Of a stretch of 41,894 bases of DNA, positions 16,770 through 26,900 are shown one piece after another (positions within the stretch are counted from its first letter, which is position 1; each line of letters begins with the position of its first letter). Location: NCBI GenBank assembly GCA_029551285.1, contig JAKPFT010000068.1, positions 1 to 41,894 on the forward strand. Reading direction: 5' to 3'. The notes under the pieces are model-generated. The model was given only the letters and a program-made list of their open reading frames with translations, was not told where the DNA came from and ran no database searches. This stretch comes from a bacterium (GTDB lineage Bacteria; Ratteibacteria; UBA8468; B48-G9; DSTR01). Position numbers and translations under genes: made by a program.

Positions 16770-17774
16770 TTACCTTTTCTGCCTCCTGACTTCTTCAATA
16801 AAGGTCAAAATATTCTCCAGGGGCACGTCGCTTTCCACAGCATGGGCCGGCGCGAAGATATAACTTCCTTCCCGGCCCAGTTCCAGCAGACGCCGGCTGG
16901 CCTGGCGTACCTGCTCGGAAGAAGCGTATGGCAACAGTTTCTGGGTGGAAAGACCGCCGAAAAAAGAAAGGCGGCCCCGATACCGGGTTAAAAGTGCTTC
17001 CACATCCATCACCTCTGGCTGGAACGGATTAAAGCAATTCACGCCAATCCCTATCAGGTCGTCAAAAAGTTCATCAACATCCCCGCAGGAATGTATGAAG
17101 ACATACCGACCTTCCCGATGGACTGCCGCATACATCCGTTTCAGCACCGGGTAGATAAATTCCTTCCAGAGGCGCGGCCCCATCTGTAATCCCCGCTGCT
17201 GACCCCAGTCGTCTCCGAAGTAGATAGCGTCAATTTCAAAAGAGCAGGCGCGTCTTAACTGGGCGATATTGTATTCCGCGATGGACTCAAACAGTTCCCG
17301 GACAAAGTCAGGATGCTGGTAGAAATCAGTGAGCAGATTTTCCATCCCGCGCATGGTCCAGGCCCGTTCGTAAAGGGAAAAACCGATACAGAAAACCCGG
17401 AAACACTCAGGTTGACCCGCTATCCTGTCGGGAATATCCTGAAAAAACCTTTCCTCAGTTGGGTCTGGCCAGACATAGCCTTTCAGACTTGGCTCCGGCA
17501 GAACTGTCTGACACACAATGCCGATATCCCGGTCAACACTTCTGTCCCAGACCACACCAAAGACGTCGCGGTAGAGATGCTCACCGATTTTTTCAAAAAA
17601 CCCGATTTCATTGCCCAGGCTAAGCAGGTGATTGTCCAGAAAAGATTCTATCTCCTGTTTGCCCAGATAAGCCTGGAGTTTTTCCCTAACTTCCTGAGTA
17701 AAACTGAAAGACCAGGGTACATAGGGAGGTCTGTATCCTTCAACAACCTGCCGCACCACTTCTCTTTTCGTCAT
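16770..17774 (-). CDS. Uroporphyrinogen decarboxylase (URO-D)-like family protein
   Basis: A 334-residue protein of the URO-D/MtaA/CmuA fold, cytoplasmic. Family pieces are FGDDWGQQRGLQMGP, WKEFIYPVLKRMY, the potential zinc-binding HSCG in YVFIHSCGDVDELF, and GLSTQKLLPYAS. The HSCG motif is typical of the corrinoid-methyltransferase-like branch rather than of haem-making HemE, so a methyl-transfer or unknown role is more likely than haem synthesis. The ATG at 17774 overlaps the stop of the upstream beta-helix gene by 4 bases (ATGA), implying translational coupling. Such URO-D-like proteins are frequent in glycan-degrading PVC genomes with no known function (established as an observation; function unassigned). 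Confidence 0.85.
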   Translation of the reverse strand: MTKREVVRQVVEGYRPPYVPWSFSFTQEVREKLQAYLGKQEIESFLDNHLLSLGNEIGFFEKIGEHLYRDVFGVVWDRSVDRDIGIVCQTVLPEPSLKGYVWPDPTEERFFQDIPDRIAGQPECFRVFCIGFSLYERAWTMRGMENLLTDFYQHPDFVRELFESIAEYNIAQLRRACSFEIDAIYFGDDWGQQRGLQMGPRLWKEFIYPVLKRMYAAVHREGRYVFIHSCGDVDELFDDLIGIGVNCFNPFQPEVMDVEALLTRYRGRLSFFGGLSTQKLLPYASSEQVRQASRRLLELGREGSYIFAPAHAVESDVPLENILTFIEEVRRQKR

Positions 17775-19504
17775 CGTTCAGCCTTGCCTGCCTCTTCGGG
17801 TAAACTCAAACCCGGACCAGAAAAGTCCTGAGGCAAAAAAATATTTTGTCCTTCCGGCAACGGCCTGAGGTGGACCAAGCGGTAGCCGGACAGAAGACCA
17901 GCCTGGATTTTACCTTTTTGACTGCAGATAAAATTATCCCTGAAGTGCCTGATAGCCTCCGGATTGGTGAAAAGAATGCGGCCACCGGCCTGAAGGAAAT
18001 TGCCCTGAAAAATATAGCCAGAGCATTTCGGAAAGGAAAGCCTCATTTCCCTCCGGTTAAGAAAAATGTTTCCTGAGAGACGGTTGCCGACGGCCATGTG
18101 ATTGTGCGAGGGATAGTCCACATCAATCGCTAAATTATTTTCCACCAGACAACCCTTGGCCTGCTCATCCAGATAATAGGCACTGGCCCCCGGCGGTGGA
18201 CCACCCTTCATCTGAGAAACATAATTACCCCTGACACTTACCCGTTGAGCAAAAGTCACATAAATAGCCGCGCCATCAGTTAAGCCGGTGACAGCTCTTT
18301 TAATGACATTGCCGGCCACCAGATGGCCGTCCTGACTGCAGGCAATGGCCGTGTAAGGGGTATCTGCCAGGCGATTGCCAACAACCTTGTGGCGGTAGCC
18401 GCTTAGCCACAGGCCAATGGCGCTGCGGTAGGCCTGGCCGATGCGGAAAATTTCGTTCTTCCGGATTTCATTATCTCTTCCGGAAAGAACCACACCACCA
18501 GCGCCTGTCAGCCAGAAACGACAGTTTTCCACGGTTGTTTCATCTGCCTGGCCGCGGATTGCCTGGCCGCCGACGCTGTGGATGTGAAGTTCCGAAAAAT
18601 GACACCGCCGGACGTTATCCAGCTCTATCGCTCCCGGATATTCTCTGGCTCCAAAGCCTCCGGCCTTAAGGGGACTGCCGGTGGCAGTTAAGGATAAGTT
18701 TTGGAAGACAATTTCTTCCACTGGTTGTTTTTCCTCCCCCTGGAAAGATACGATGGTATCAAGCAGGGGCGCCAGAACTTCAATCGCGTCCGCTTTTTCG
18801 TGTTGCCGGGGCCAGTAAACGAGTTGACCGCTCTTCCTGTTCAGATACCACTGTCCTGGTCTTCTCAAGCCTTCCCGAATATTCCAGATGGCATACTTTC
18901 TGACCCCAAAAGCACCGGCGGGATGACCGGCCGGGTTGGAAAAAAATATCCTCCTCCGGCTATCATCGTGGCGGCGCACACCCACCAGCGACTCATCCCA
19001 GAGATGCACCAGCGTGATTTCTGCGCTGGCCGGGTCAAACCACCTGCCCGGGTCACCCTTTCGGTAAACCAGACTGCCCAGTTCCTCTGCAGTCGGTTTT
19101 CTTTCCCAGCCGCCTCCACTGGTGGACATCCACCTGACATCAAAGACACTTTCGTGCTCAAAATAGCCCGTTTCTGGAAGCCGCGAACGGGCTGCCGCAG
19201 AACCGTTAACATAAAGGTGCCGGAAAAACCATTTCCCGCTGGCCACCTCCGCCAGGTAGGCCGCCAGAAAATTCTTACCCTGCCGGTGCCATCCGGTGAT
19301 GAGACTGGCCCCGATCAACTGGGTTTTTTCCGGGCCGCTACCTTCAAAAATTAGACCATTATCCGCCGCAGTTAGAATGATGGGCCACTCCAGAAAATAT
19401 CTTCCAGCAGGCAGTTTCACTCGCTTTTTGCCAGCAGGCAGGCTGCGGCTCTCGCTCAGTCGCCTGAAAATTTCTTCTCCGGAGAAGACAGGTAATCTTT
19501 CCAT
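17771..19504 (-). CDS. Right-handed parallel beta-helix protein
   Basis: A 577-residue protein with the look of a pectate-lyase-like beta-helix. The N-terminus has a sugar-lyase-type opening (LPAGRYFLEWPIILTA, then FEGSGPEKTQLIG). Residues ~280-520 hold successive short-strand turns with the alternating pattern VENCRF, VVLSGRDNEIRKNEIF, HKVVGNRL, LVAGNVIK and VSVRGNYVS. The fold suits polysaccharide lyases, hydrolases or epimerases; the catalytic residues cannot be assigned. No signal peptide is seen, which is odd for a polymer-active enzyme: either it acts on oligosaccharides in the cell or export is non-classical. The ATG at 19504 follows GGAAAG repeats. A TTGACA-containing promoter precedes it and the URO-D-like gene is coupled downstream. 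Confidence 0.85.
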   Translation of the reverse strand: MERLPVFSGEEIFRRLSESRSLPAGKKRVKLPAGRYFLEWPIILTAADNGLIFEGSGPEKTQLIGASLITGWHRQGKNFLAAYLAEVASGKWFFRHLYVNGSAAARSRLPETGYFEHESVFDVRWMSTSGGGWERKPTAEELGSLVYRKGDPGRWFDPASAEITLVHLWDESLVGVRRHDDSRRRIFFSNPAGHPAGAFGVRKYAIWNIREGLRRPGQWYLNRKSGQLVYWPRQHEKADAIEVLAPLLDTIVSFQGEEKQPVEEIVFQNLSLTATGSPLKAGGFGAREYPGAIELDNVRRCHFSELHIHSVGGQAIRGQADETTVENCRFWLTGAGGVVLSGRDNEIRKNEIFRIGQAYRSAIGLWLSGYRHKVVGNRLADTPYTAIACSQDGHLVAGNVIKRAVTGLTDGAAIYVTFAQRVSVRGNYVSQMKGGPPPGASAYYLDEQAKGCLVENNLAIDVDYPSHNHMAVGNRLSGNIFLNRREMRLSFPKCSGYIFQGNFLQAGGRILFTNPEAIRHFRDNFICSQKGKIQAGLLSGYRLVHLRPLPEGQNIFLPQDFSGPGLSLPEEAGKAER

Positions 19505-19535
19505 CTTTCCATCTTTCCGCTTTCTTTACGGTCTT

Positions 19536-19564
19536 ATTCTGAAGTAATCGCCGCCGGCTGTCAA
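19536..19564 (-). promoter_or_regulatory. Candidate promoter of beta-helix/URO-D operon
   Basis: On the minus strand a perfect TTGACA (19559-19564) is followed after 17 bases by CAGAAT (19536-19541, four of six). The -10 box lies 32 bases before the ATG at 19504. It is divergent from, and adjacent to, the proS promoter. Confidence 0.45.
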
Positions 19565-19581
19565 ACTGAAGACCGCCAGTG

Positions 19582-19590
19582 TGGTATAAT
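19582..19590 (+). promoter_or_regulatory. Extended -10 promoter (TGGTATAAT) of proS
   Basis: TG plus one base (19582-19584) and a perfect TATAAT (19585-19590) lie 44 bases before the proS ATG. No convincing -35 box. Identical in its nine bases to the element at 3980-3988. Confidence 0.5.
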
Positions 19591-19634
19591 TAACTGTTAA
19601 ACTTTGAAATTTGCGGAAATTCGCGGAGGCTTCT

Positions 19635-21158
19635 ATGGCGGAAAAGAAAAGCACAGCCATTTCTCCAACCAGGGCGCAGGACTATCCGGAATGGTACCAG
19701 CAGGTGATTAAGGCCGCTGACCTGGCCGAAAATTCACCGGTGCGCGGCTGCATGGTAATTAAACCCTGGGGCTACAGTCTCTGGGAAAACATCCAGCAGG
19801 TGCTGGACGAGAAGTTCAAAGCCACCGGTCACCGAAACGCTTACTTCCCGCTGTTTATTCCGCTCAGTTTTCTCCAGAAGGAGGCTGAGCATGTTCAGGG
19901 CTTTGCCAAGGAGTGCGCAGTCGTTACCCACCACCGTCTGGAAGCAGGCGAGGATGGACGGCTGAAACCTTCCGGGGAACTGGAAGAACCGCTGGTGGTC
20001 AGACCGACTTCAGAGACAATCATTGGCGCCATGTTTGCCCAGTGGGTTCAATCCTACCGGGACCTGCCCCTGTTAATCAACCAGTGGGCTAACATTGTTC
20101 GCTGGGAAATGAGAACCAGGCTTTTTCTGAGGACAACTGAGTTTCTCTGGCAGGAAGGACACACCGTCCACGCCACGGCCGAAGAAGCCATGGAAGAAAC
20201 CATGAAAATGCTGGACCTTTATGCCTGGTTTGCCAGAGAGTACCTGGCCATTCCGGTAATCAAGGGCGAAAAAACTCCGGAAGAAAGGTTTCCCGGCGCT
20301 GTCTCCACCTATTCCATTGAAGCGATGATGCAGGACCGGAAGGCTCTCCAGGCCGGCACTTCCCATTTTCTCGGCCAGAATTTCGCCCGCGCTTCAGGCA
20401 TCAGGTTTCTTGACGAAAAAGGACAACTGCAGTACGCCTGGACAACTTCCTGGGGCGTTTCCACCAGACTGATTGGCGCTCTGGTCATGGCTCACGGTGA
20501 CGACCACGGTCTGGTTCTTCCGCCGAAACTGGCACCAGCCCAGATAGTAATCCTGCCGGTTATTCATCAGGAGAAAAGCCGCACCAGCGTGCTGGAATAC
20601 TGCCACCGGCTCAAAGAAGACCTTGAAGCGCTTCATTACGCTGGCCGGCCGGTGCGCGTGGAACTGGATACTTCTGAGGTCCGCGGCGGGGAAAAAGTCT
20701 GGAAGTGGATTAAGAAAGGAGTGCCGGTCTGGCTGGAGATTGGTCCCAGAGAGGTAAGCAGCCAGTCGGTTTTCCTCGGCCGCCGGGATGCCGTGGAAGC
20801 CAGAAGGTACACCCGGACCCGGCACGAGTTTCTCTCAACAGCGCCTTCTCTTCTGGAAGAAATTCAGCAAAACCTTTACCGGCGGGCTCTGCAATTGAGA
20901 GAGGAAAACACAGTCCGGATTGACTCCCGGAAGGATTTTTACGACTTTTTTACCCCGGGGAATCAGGATAATCCAGAAATTCACGGCGGTTTTGCCCTCT
21001 GCCACTGGGCCGGCAATCAGGAGGTGGCTGACCGGATAAAAGAGGACCTGGGCGTCAGCATCAGGTGCGTGCCTCTGGAAGATAAACCTGAGCCGGGTAA
21101 ATGTATTTTTACCGGACAACTCAGTCGGCAGCAGGTTATCTTTGCCAGAGCCTACTGA
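19635..21158 (+). CDS. proS: Prolyl-tRNA synthetase, archaeal/eukaryotic type
   Basis: A 507-residue class II prolyl-tRNA synthetase that charges tRNA-Pro with proline. It is the shorter type lacking the editing insertion of the E. coli form. Signatures are YPEWYQQVIKAADLAE near the start, VVRPTSETIIG, the class II motif 2 region (RWEMRTRLFLRTTEFLWQEG then HTVHAT), motif 3 region GALVMAHGDDHGLVLPP, the anticodon-binding RGGEKVWKWIKKGVPVWLEIGPRE, and a C-terminal zinc-domain-like end. ATG 19635 is preceded by GGAGG (19625-19629) at 5 bases. An in-frame TTG at 19611 lies before that site and is rejected. This is a core housekeeping gene in the middle of accessory genes. The Gfo/Idh/MocA gene follows at 10 bases, so the two probably share a transcript. 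Confidence 0.95.
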   Translation: MAEKKSTAISPTRAQDYPEWYQQVIKAADLAENSPVRGCMVIKPWGYSLWENIQQVLDEKFKATGHRNAYFPLFIPLSFLQKEAEHVQGFAKECAVVTHHRLEAGEDGRLKPSGELEEPLVVRPTSETIIGAMFAQWVQSYRDLPLLINQWANIVRWEMRTRLFLRTTEFLWQEGHTVHATAEEAMEETMKMLDLYAWFAREYLAIPVIKGEKTPEERFPGAVSTYSIEAMMQDRKALQAGTSHFLGQNFARASGIRFLDEKGQLQYAWTTSWGVSTRLIGALVMAHGDDHGLVLPPKLAPAQIVILPVIHQEKSRTSVLEYCHRLKEDLEALHYAGRPVRVELDTSEVRGGEKVWKWIKKGVPVWLEIGPREVSSQSVFLGRRDAVEARRYTRTRHEFLSTAPSLLEEIQQNLYRRALQLREENTVRIDSRKDFYDFFTPGNQDNPEIHGGFALCHWAGNQEVADRIKEDLGVSIRCVPLEDKPEPGKCIFTGQLSRQQVIFARAY

Positions 21159-21168
21159 AGGAGTGCTT

Positions 21169-22332
21169 ATGGGAAAAGTGAGAGCAGGTATTATCGGCTG
21201 TGGCAAGTTTGCTCAGGCTCAGCATTTGCCCAACTGCCAGCGCGCTGAAAACATTGAGTTATACTACTGCTCCTCACGGAGTGAGGCTGGCCGGAAAGCA
21301 GCGGAAAGTTTTGGGGCAAAGAAAATTTCTTCTGATTACCGCGATTTGTTGCGCGACCCCGGCGTGGACATGGTAATCCTGAGCGTTCCGCACCAGCAAC
21401 ACCAGTTTTTCATCCAGGAAACGCTGGCGGCGGGCAAGCACCTGCTGTGTGAAAAGCCGATGACCATGACCCTGCCGGAAGCCTACCAGGTCATCCGGCT
21501 GGTTCAGGAAAAGGGCGTAAAACTTTGCGTGGATTACAACCGTCGCTTCAGTCCCTCCATGGTAGAACTGAAGGCCAGCTTTTTACGGAACCGCCGTCAA
21601 CCTTCAGGTAAACCCCGCGTCTATGTCCAGGAAGCTAAAAGGAGACGCTGGCCAGAAGAGGAGCAGACGGTTATGGTAGTTCGCATCAACGATGAAAGCC
21701 TCACCTACGGCGGCGTCCACATCGACTGGCAGGAAGGCGGCGGCCAGATTATCGGAGAGGGCTGCCACTGGCTGGACTTGATGCCCTGGCTCATAGAGGA
21801 AAGGCCGGTGGAAATAGTCGCTACCGGGAGTACCCGCCTCAACTACATTGTCAACCTGAAATTTGAAAGTGGTTCTCTGGGCTGCCTGATTTTCAGCGCC
21901 AGCGGCACTTTTGAGTACCCCAAGGAACTGATTGAAATCCAGGACCACGGGAAAATCTTCCGCAGCGAGTGCTTTGTGGAAAACCAGTACTTCGGTCGGG
22001 GGGAAAGAACAATTAAGAAGTTTCCCCTGCAGTTTGATTACTTTCCGGAAATAGGTCAGGAAGGAGGTCTTTCGGGATATTTGAAGAAGATTGACGCCAT
22101 GGGCAGGGAATATGAGCAAACCGGCCAGTTCCGGTATGTTTTCCCGGACAAAGGCCACTTCAACCTTCTGACTTCTTTCGCCGAGGCTATCTTGAAGGAC
22201 CAGCCGTCGCCGGTGGATGAGTTAGCCGGCATGAGAGCCACCTACCTTTGCTTGCGGGCGATGGATTCCATCAGACTGGGCAAAGTTCTTCCGGTCAATC
22301 TTGAAGACTGGGACATGTATGTCCACAGTTGA
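21169..22332 (+). CDS. Gfo/Idh/MocA family oxidoreductase
   Basis: A 387-residue NAD(P)-dependent sugar or inositol oxidoreductase, cytoplasmic. The Rossmann nucleotide-binding start is GIIGCGKFAQAQHLPN. The conserved catalytic EKP motif is LLCEKPMTMTLPEA, followed by the substrate-domain pieces CVDYNRRFSP and GEGCHWLDLMPWLIEE, where the His and Asp positions fit the family's catalytic set. ATG 21169 has AAGGAG 5 bases upstream, and it begins 10 bases after proS. Family members oxidise or epimerise free or nucleotide-linked sugars and inositols. In this setting it could process a monosaccharide released by the DUF6067/GH3 enzymes (inference). It converges on the sulfatase gene, 13 bases away. 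Confidence 0.92.
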   Translation: MGKVRAGIIGCGKFAQAQHLPNCQRAENIELYYCSSRSEAGRKAAESFGAKKISSDYRDLLRDPGVDMVILSVPHQQHQFFIQETLAAGKHLLCEKPMTMTLPEAYQVIRLVQEKGVKLCVDYNRRFSPSMVELKASFLRNRRQPSGKPRVYVQEAKRRRWPEEEQTVMVVRINDESLTYGGVHIDWQEGGGQIIGEGCHWLDLMPWLIEERPVEIVATGSTRLNYIVNLKFESGSLGCLIFSASGTFEYPKELIEIQDHGKIFRSECFVENQYFGRGERTIKKFPLQFDYFPEIGQEGGLSGYLKKIDAMGREYEQTGQFRYVFPDKGHFNLLTSFAEAILKDQPSPVDELAGMRATYLCLRAMDSIRLGKVLPVNLEDWDMYVHS

Positions 22333-22345
22333 CCGGGATTAACGT

Positions 22346-23932
22346 CTATTCCGGAACAAACATCTGGGTGTCGGAGAGGTCCTCTCTGACCACGGCGTGG
22401 TGGTCCAGCCGAAAAGCATGAAGGTAGCAACGCCAGCGCACATCTTGATTGAGAATTTCAAAAAGTTGCTGCCGGAGTTCCTTCACCAGGCTGGCAAGTC
22501 CTGGTTCCCTGATAAGGTTTCTATTCTCCGGGTCGTTCAAATCGTAGAATTCGTCGATTTCCGAACAGAGGTTATAAACATAGCGGTAGTGTCTTCCGGC
22601 GTCCAGGAAGTAATTAAGAGCCACGGCCGGGTTGGCCGTCACATGCCAGCCACACTCAAAGAGAAAAGGCTTTCTCTTTGACCCGGGGTTTTTCGTCCGG
22701 TTAAGCAAACTTTCCCCGTCAAAGGAAGCGGCCGGCTGAATGCCGGCCAACTCCAGAATGGTGGGCGCCACATCCAGCAGGCACACCGGTTGAGCCACTG
22801 TTTCAGCAGCGTTCTGACCGGCAATTTTAAGCAGAAACGGCACCCGGGCAACCAGGGGATGTCCGTAAACACCTTTGTCTATCAAACCCTGCTCTAAGTT
22901 CATCTCGCCATGGTCAGCCGTCAGCAGAAAGACACTTTCCTGGTAAAGGTTTAATTTCTCCAGCCCCTCAATAAATTTCCCCAGTGCGGCATCAATTACT
23001 TCCATCTGCAACATGTTCGCTATCAGATAGTCAAAGGCAGTCTCCTGCTCGTACAGACCCCAGTTAAGCCGGTAGGTCTGGTAAATCTTTGGCTGGGGTT
23101 GGTCCCACTGGTAACCTGAGCTCACCCACTTCTGATAGGAGGAAGGCAAACTGACCTGCTGGCGCAGGTAACTTTCCCTTTCTTCCAGTCCGGCCGGGAT
23201 AAAGAAAGGCTGGTGGGGAGCAAATAAATCCACCTGAAAATAAATCGGCTGGCCAGGCTTTCTTTTCGCCAGGAGTGTCTCCAGATGGTTGAGGGCACGG
23301 TTAACCAGGTAGTGGGGATAGGTGGCTTGCAAGGGAAAAGGTTGACCATCTTCCTGCTGCACCCAGCCTCCGTAAAAATTGCCCGGGCTTTTCCGGTCAG
23401 GCTTGAGGCCACGAATGGTCTTTTTCCAGACAGGCAACTTTACGCCGGCCCGTTTCAGATACCAGTGGTAGTCAGCGTCGTCCCAGACAGGCGGAGCCCA
23501 GCGGTTCCAGGGCGCACAGTTTTCTCCGAAGGTGCGGAGGAAAGCCTGGGTGCCTATATGGCTTTTACCGGCATGACCGGTAAGATATCCGGCAGCCTTC
23601 AGATATTCCGGAAAAATAACCTCTTCCGGGCGCAGTTCGGTTTCAAAACCGTCATGACTTCTCTCCTCATTAACCAGGATGTAGGGGTAACGACCGGTGA
23701 AGAAAGAGGCGCGACTGCCACTGCACAGAGGCGAGACAGAAAAAGCGTTGGCAAAAACGACCGAGGTTTTTTCCAGCCTTCTCCAGTGAGGAAGACTGAT
23801 TCTGCTGAACAACTGGCCGGGCCGGTAAAAATCAGGCGGCACCATGTCCAAGGTGAAAACAAAAATGTCAGGTCTTTTCCTTTCAGCCACAGAGAAGGGA
23901 TGACGCTTCCTCTTGCGGTCAATAAACTCCAT
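22346..23932 (-). CDS. Formylglycine-type sulfatase with CxGxR variant motif
   Basis: A 528-residue alkaline-phosphatase-fold sulfatase. The N-terminal metal site is FVFTLDMVPPDF. The active-site region is SPLCSGSRASFFTGRYPY, where Cys70 would be converted to formylglycine. The canonical motif is CxPxR; here the Pro is Gly (C-S-G-S-R). The second metal site LTADHGEMN and the family's GKSHIG are present. The end is soluble. No signal peptide is seen: the N-terminus (MEFIDRKRKRHPF) is highly basic, so it would be cytoplasmic, which is unusual for a polysaccharide sulfatase. The start lies 3 bases after the stop of the DUF6067 gene upstream, and GGAG spans that junction, so the two form an operon. 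Substrate is probably a sulfated sugar. No formylglycine-generating enzyme or anSME gene was seen in the window. Confidence 0.88.
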   Translation of the reverse strand: MEFIDRKRKRHPFSVAERKRPDIFVFTLDMVPPDFYRPGQLFSRISLPHWRRLEKTSVVFANAFSVSPLCSGSRASFFTGRYPYILVNEERSHDGFETELRPEEVIFPEYLKAAGYLTGHAGKSHIGTQAFLRTFGENCAPWNRWAPPVWDDADYHWYLKRAGVKLPVWKKTIRGLKPDRKSPGNFYGGWVQQEDGQPFPLQATYPHYLVNRALNHLETLLAKRKPGQPIYFQVDLFAPHQPFFIPAGLEERESYLRQQVSLPSSYQKWVSSGYQWDQPQPKIYQTYRLNWGLYEQETAFDYLIANMLQMEVIDAALGKFIEGLEKLNLYQESVFLLTADHGEMNLEQGLIDKGVYGHPLVARVPFLLKIAGQNAAETVAQPVCLLDVAPTILELAGIQPAASFDGESLLNRTKNPGSKRKPFLFECGWHVTANPAVALNYFLDAGRHYRYVYNLCSEIDEFYDLNDPENRNLIREPGLASLVKELRQQLFEILNQDVRWRCYLHAFRLDHHAVVREDLSDTQMFVPE

Positions 23933-23935
23933 CAC

Positions 23936-26900
23936 TCACTCCACAATCAGAATTCGGAAGTCGTGCTCCTTCATCTTCAGGGTGAAGGGTCGCTGGTAAA
24001 GTTCTCCAAATTGATAGCCTGTTTCCTTAGTATAAACCAACGGCAGAGCAATACCGCTTTCTCCGTCGGTGATGCGGGAGACCTGCGTCAGGCCCAGTGC
24101 CTTAGCGTCAACCTTGAAACCTTCCACCACCCTTTCCGGCCCCCCATTGAAAACTATTACCGCCGCCTTCTTCGGTTTGGGAGGATTGCCCCCTTCTTCC
24201 CACGGTGGTGCCTGGCGGTGAACATAAACCGAGACCCAGACATCCGGAGTGGAAACAGTCACCGCCTTGTTTCTCCAGTAAGGGATGAACACCGGATTGC
24301 CGGAAAAAAAGGACACAGATTCTTCCAGCGCATCCATGAACTTTTTGAAGGCGGGATATTCATCGGCCCGCCAGACAGGCGGGGAACAATTACCGATATC
24401 GTGCAGCAGGCTCAAACCCCACCCTACCCGGCCACCGTAGGCAAACCGGCTGATGATGCCCTGTTTAGTCTTCACCAGGGCCCGGAAAACATCCACTCCG
24501 CTATTGTTGCCCAGTTTTTCAACATACTGGTTACCCTGGAATCTGTGGAAACTATTTTCAATGTGCCAGCCGATCTGGGTAAAGGAACAGAGGGGATGCA
24601 TGTTAGAAATGTACAGGGGCGGACGACCCAACTGCCAGTGCATGACATTGAGTCTTTTCGTCTGTTCCCGCCAGGCAAAAAGGGTTGATTTCCCCTGTAA
24701 CTGACCATCCTCCCGGCGGTAGGAGAGTCCCAGGGCTTCTGGACCACCGTACTCAATGGAGGAATTGTCCCACCAGGTGCCATTAACAAAAACCTTCTCC
24801 GCCAGGTTCTTGTGGTACCAGAGATGGTAGTCAATGAAACTTGGTGTATGATAAACTCCGCAGGGCGAAACATCATCTTCGGTCTGCCAGACAATTCCGG
24901 CATCACTAACTTTCCCTTTGAAGGAATTCTCCGGTTTCAGCAGACCCCGGTAGTTGTTCCGGCCTAACCACTCTCCAGCAAAGGTCTTGAACTCTCTGGA
25001 GATACCGGTCATCCGGCCGCTGCCGTAAAGCACCAGCGGCCGCTGTGGCTTCAGCAGCGGACGGCACCCGTGGGAACCTTCTGGCGGTGGCAGAACTCCT
25101 AAGTAGGTATCCCTGAGCCGACGATAATCTTCTTCAGAATAAAGTTCAAAGCCGTCCACACTGGCCCCGTACATTCGGTAACCTCTCTGGTCGTGAACAT
25201 ACTCTAAGCCGCCTGACATACCCCACGCTGTCAGCCGCCACTTTTCCGGCAAGGGTTTTACCGGAGTCGCCTGCAGTGCAAAAACAATCTGACGGGGCTT
25301 CTCCAGGGTGGTCTTATGATTAATCAACCGGAACCGCAGTGAAGGCTTGCCCTGAATTCTTTCGGCCAAAATGGCCGAAATGCGGTCATCAAGAAGCCAG
25401 CCTTCGTCTGATTCCCCGAAATACCAGAGTCCCCAGTCACCGGTACCGATAAAACAGGCTGGCGCCCAGGTGCCCAAAAGACCGGGAGCCGGATTCAACT
25501 GCAGGCTCTCCCAGACAGTCCCTTCACCTGGCGGAAAGGCACCAAAGTAGCCCTCCTCCACAGTATCCCCGCGCATCACCACCAGGGTATCAGCGCCTGG
25601 TACTGTCCAGTTCATGGCAAGTTCCTCCACCATGACCGGCCTTTCGGGGATTAGATTAAGCTTCACCAGATACCAGCCATCGTATTCCAGCGAAACTTCG
25701 GTGAGAACCTTCACCGGCCCCAGGCTGCCCTGACCGACAAAATTAGCCCTGGTGGCGCGGGTTTCCAGAAGTTTCAATTCTTCCCCGGTTAACTGATATC
25801 TTTTTCCCTCAGCGTCAAGCCAGAGCGAAAGTGGTTCGCCCCCGAAAAGGTCAAAACCAGAACCAGGTTTTTTTTCCTCTCCGCCAATCAGAATTTTTTC
25901 CGGCAGCCCGTGCTTTGCCAGTACATACTTTCTATTCCAGCAGGTAACAGCATTGTCCCTGGCCTCCACCGGAATAAACGGCGGGATGACCAGGTCCTCC
26001 AGGCCAATCTGATTGTGCTCCCAGATCCATTTCTCCCGGACAAATTCCACCTGCTTTTCGGAAATGACCTTGTTGTTCCTGTCAAACAGAGAGAGTAAAG
26101 CCAGATATTTTCCAGGTGCCAGTTCTGGAATCTTCGCCAGAGCGTGTCCGGAGAGGTCTTTCTCAATCTTTCCTTCCAGGGTGGCAATAACCTTCCTCTC
26201 CTCACCCTGAAGCCTGACCGAAAACCGCTGTGCCTTCTGAATCTCTGCAGGTACGCCAAAAAGGTCTAAGTCAATCCAGACCTCAAACTGGGACAGATAC
26301 GGGTAGTGGGCAATGTGGAAGGCGTACTCACCCGCTGTCTCCCGTCGTTCCTGCCATGGTTTAATAAATTTGTCCCAGTAGGACTGAGTCATGCGGATTA
26401 CCGGAATTTTAGCCTGGTAGATGAGGCTGGCTGGTTTTTTCTGGTCTTTCTCCTCACGACTGACGGCGGTAATCACAAAGTGGTTCTGCAGGTATTGACC
26501 CTGGCTATTTTTTTCCGGAGAAAGCGACAGGTTTGTCTGATAAAACTTCAGAGTGGCTACTTTTCCCTGAACCAGTTCTGCCGTGGCTGTCTCGGCGTAA
26601 ATTTCCTTTCCTTCAGCGTTGAGCACCTTAACCGTCACATCCACCGTTTCCTTTGGCTTTCTGGTAGCCAGACTTATGCGGGTATCCAGAATTCCAGAAG
26701 AAAGGTCTCCAATTTTCTCAAAATGGAAGGAAGGAGCCTCCGGCGAAAGTTCCATCTCGGGAAAACGCTCCCAGTCCATCCAGGAGCCTCCGGTCCATCC
26801 CGCGAAGTAGATACCACCGCAGAAGTCTGTCCGAACCAGATTTCCGACAATTTTAAAACCATCAGGATTGTCCGGCATATTCATTGTCTTAAAGGGTATC

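Noticed and set aside
16770-17774. Haem-pathway uroporphyrinogen decarboxylase (hemE)
   Set aside because: The HSCG motif and lack of haem genes fit the methyltransferase-like branch better.
23285-24688. Open frame of 467 codons on the plus strand
   Set aside because: It lies wholly opposite the sulfatase and DUF6067 genes, which have clear family motifs, and its translation shows no domain. It is a shadow of their codon bias.
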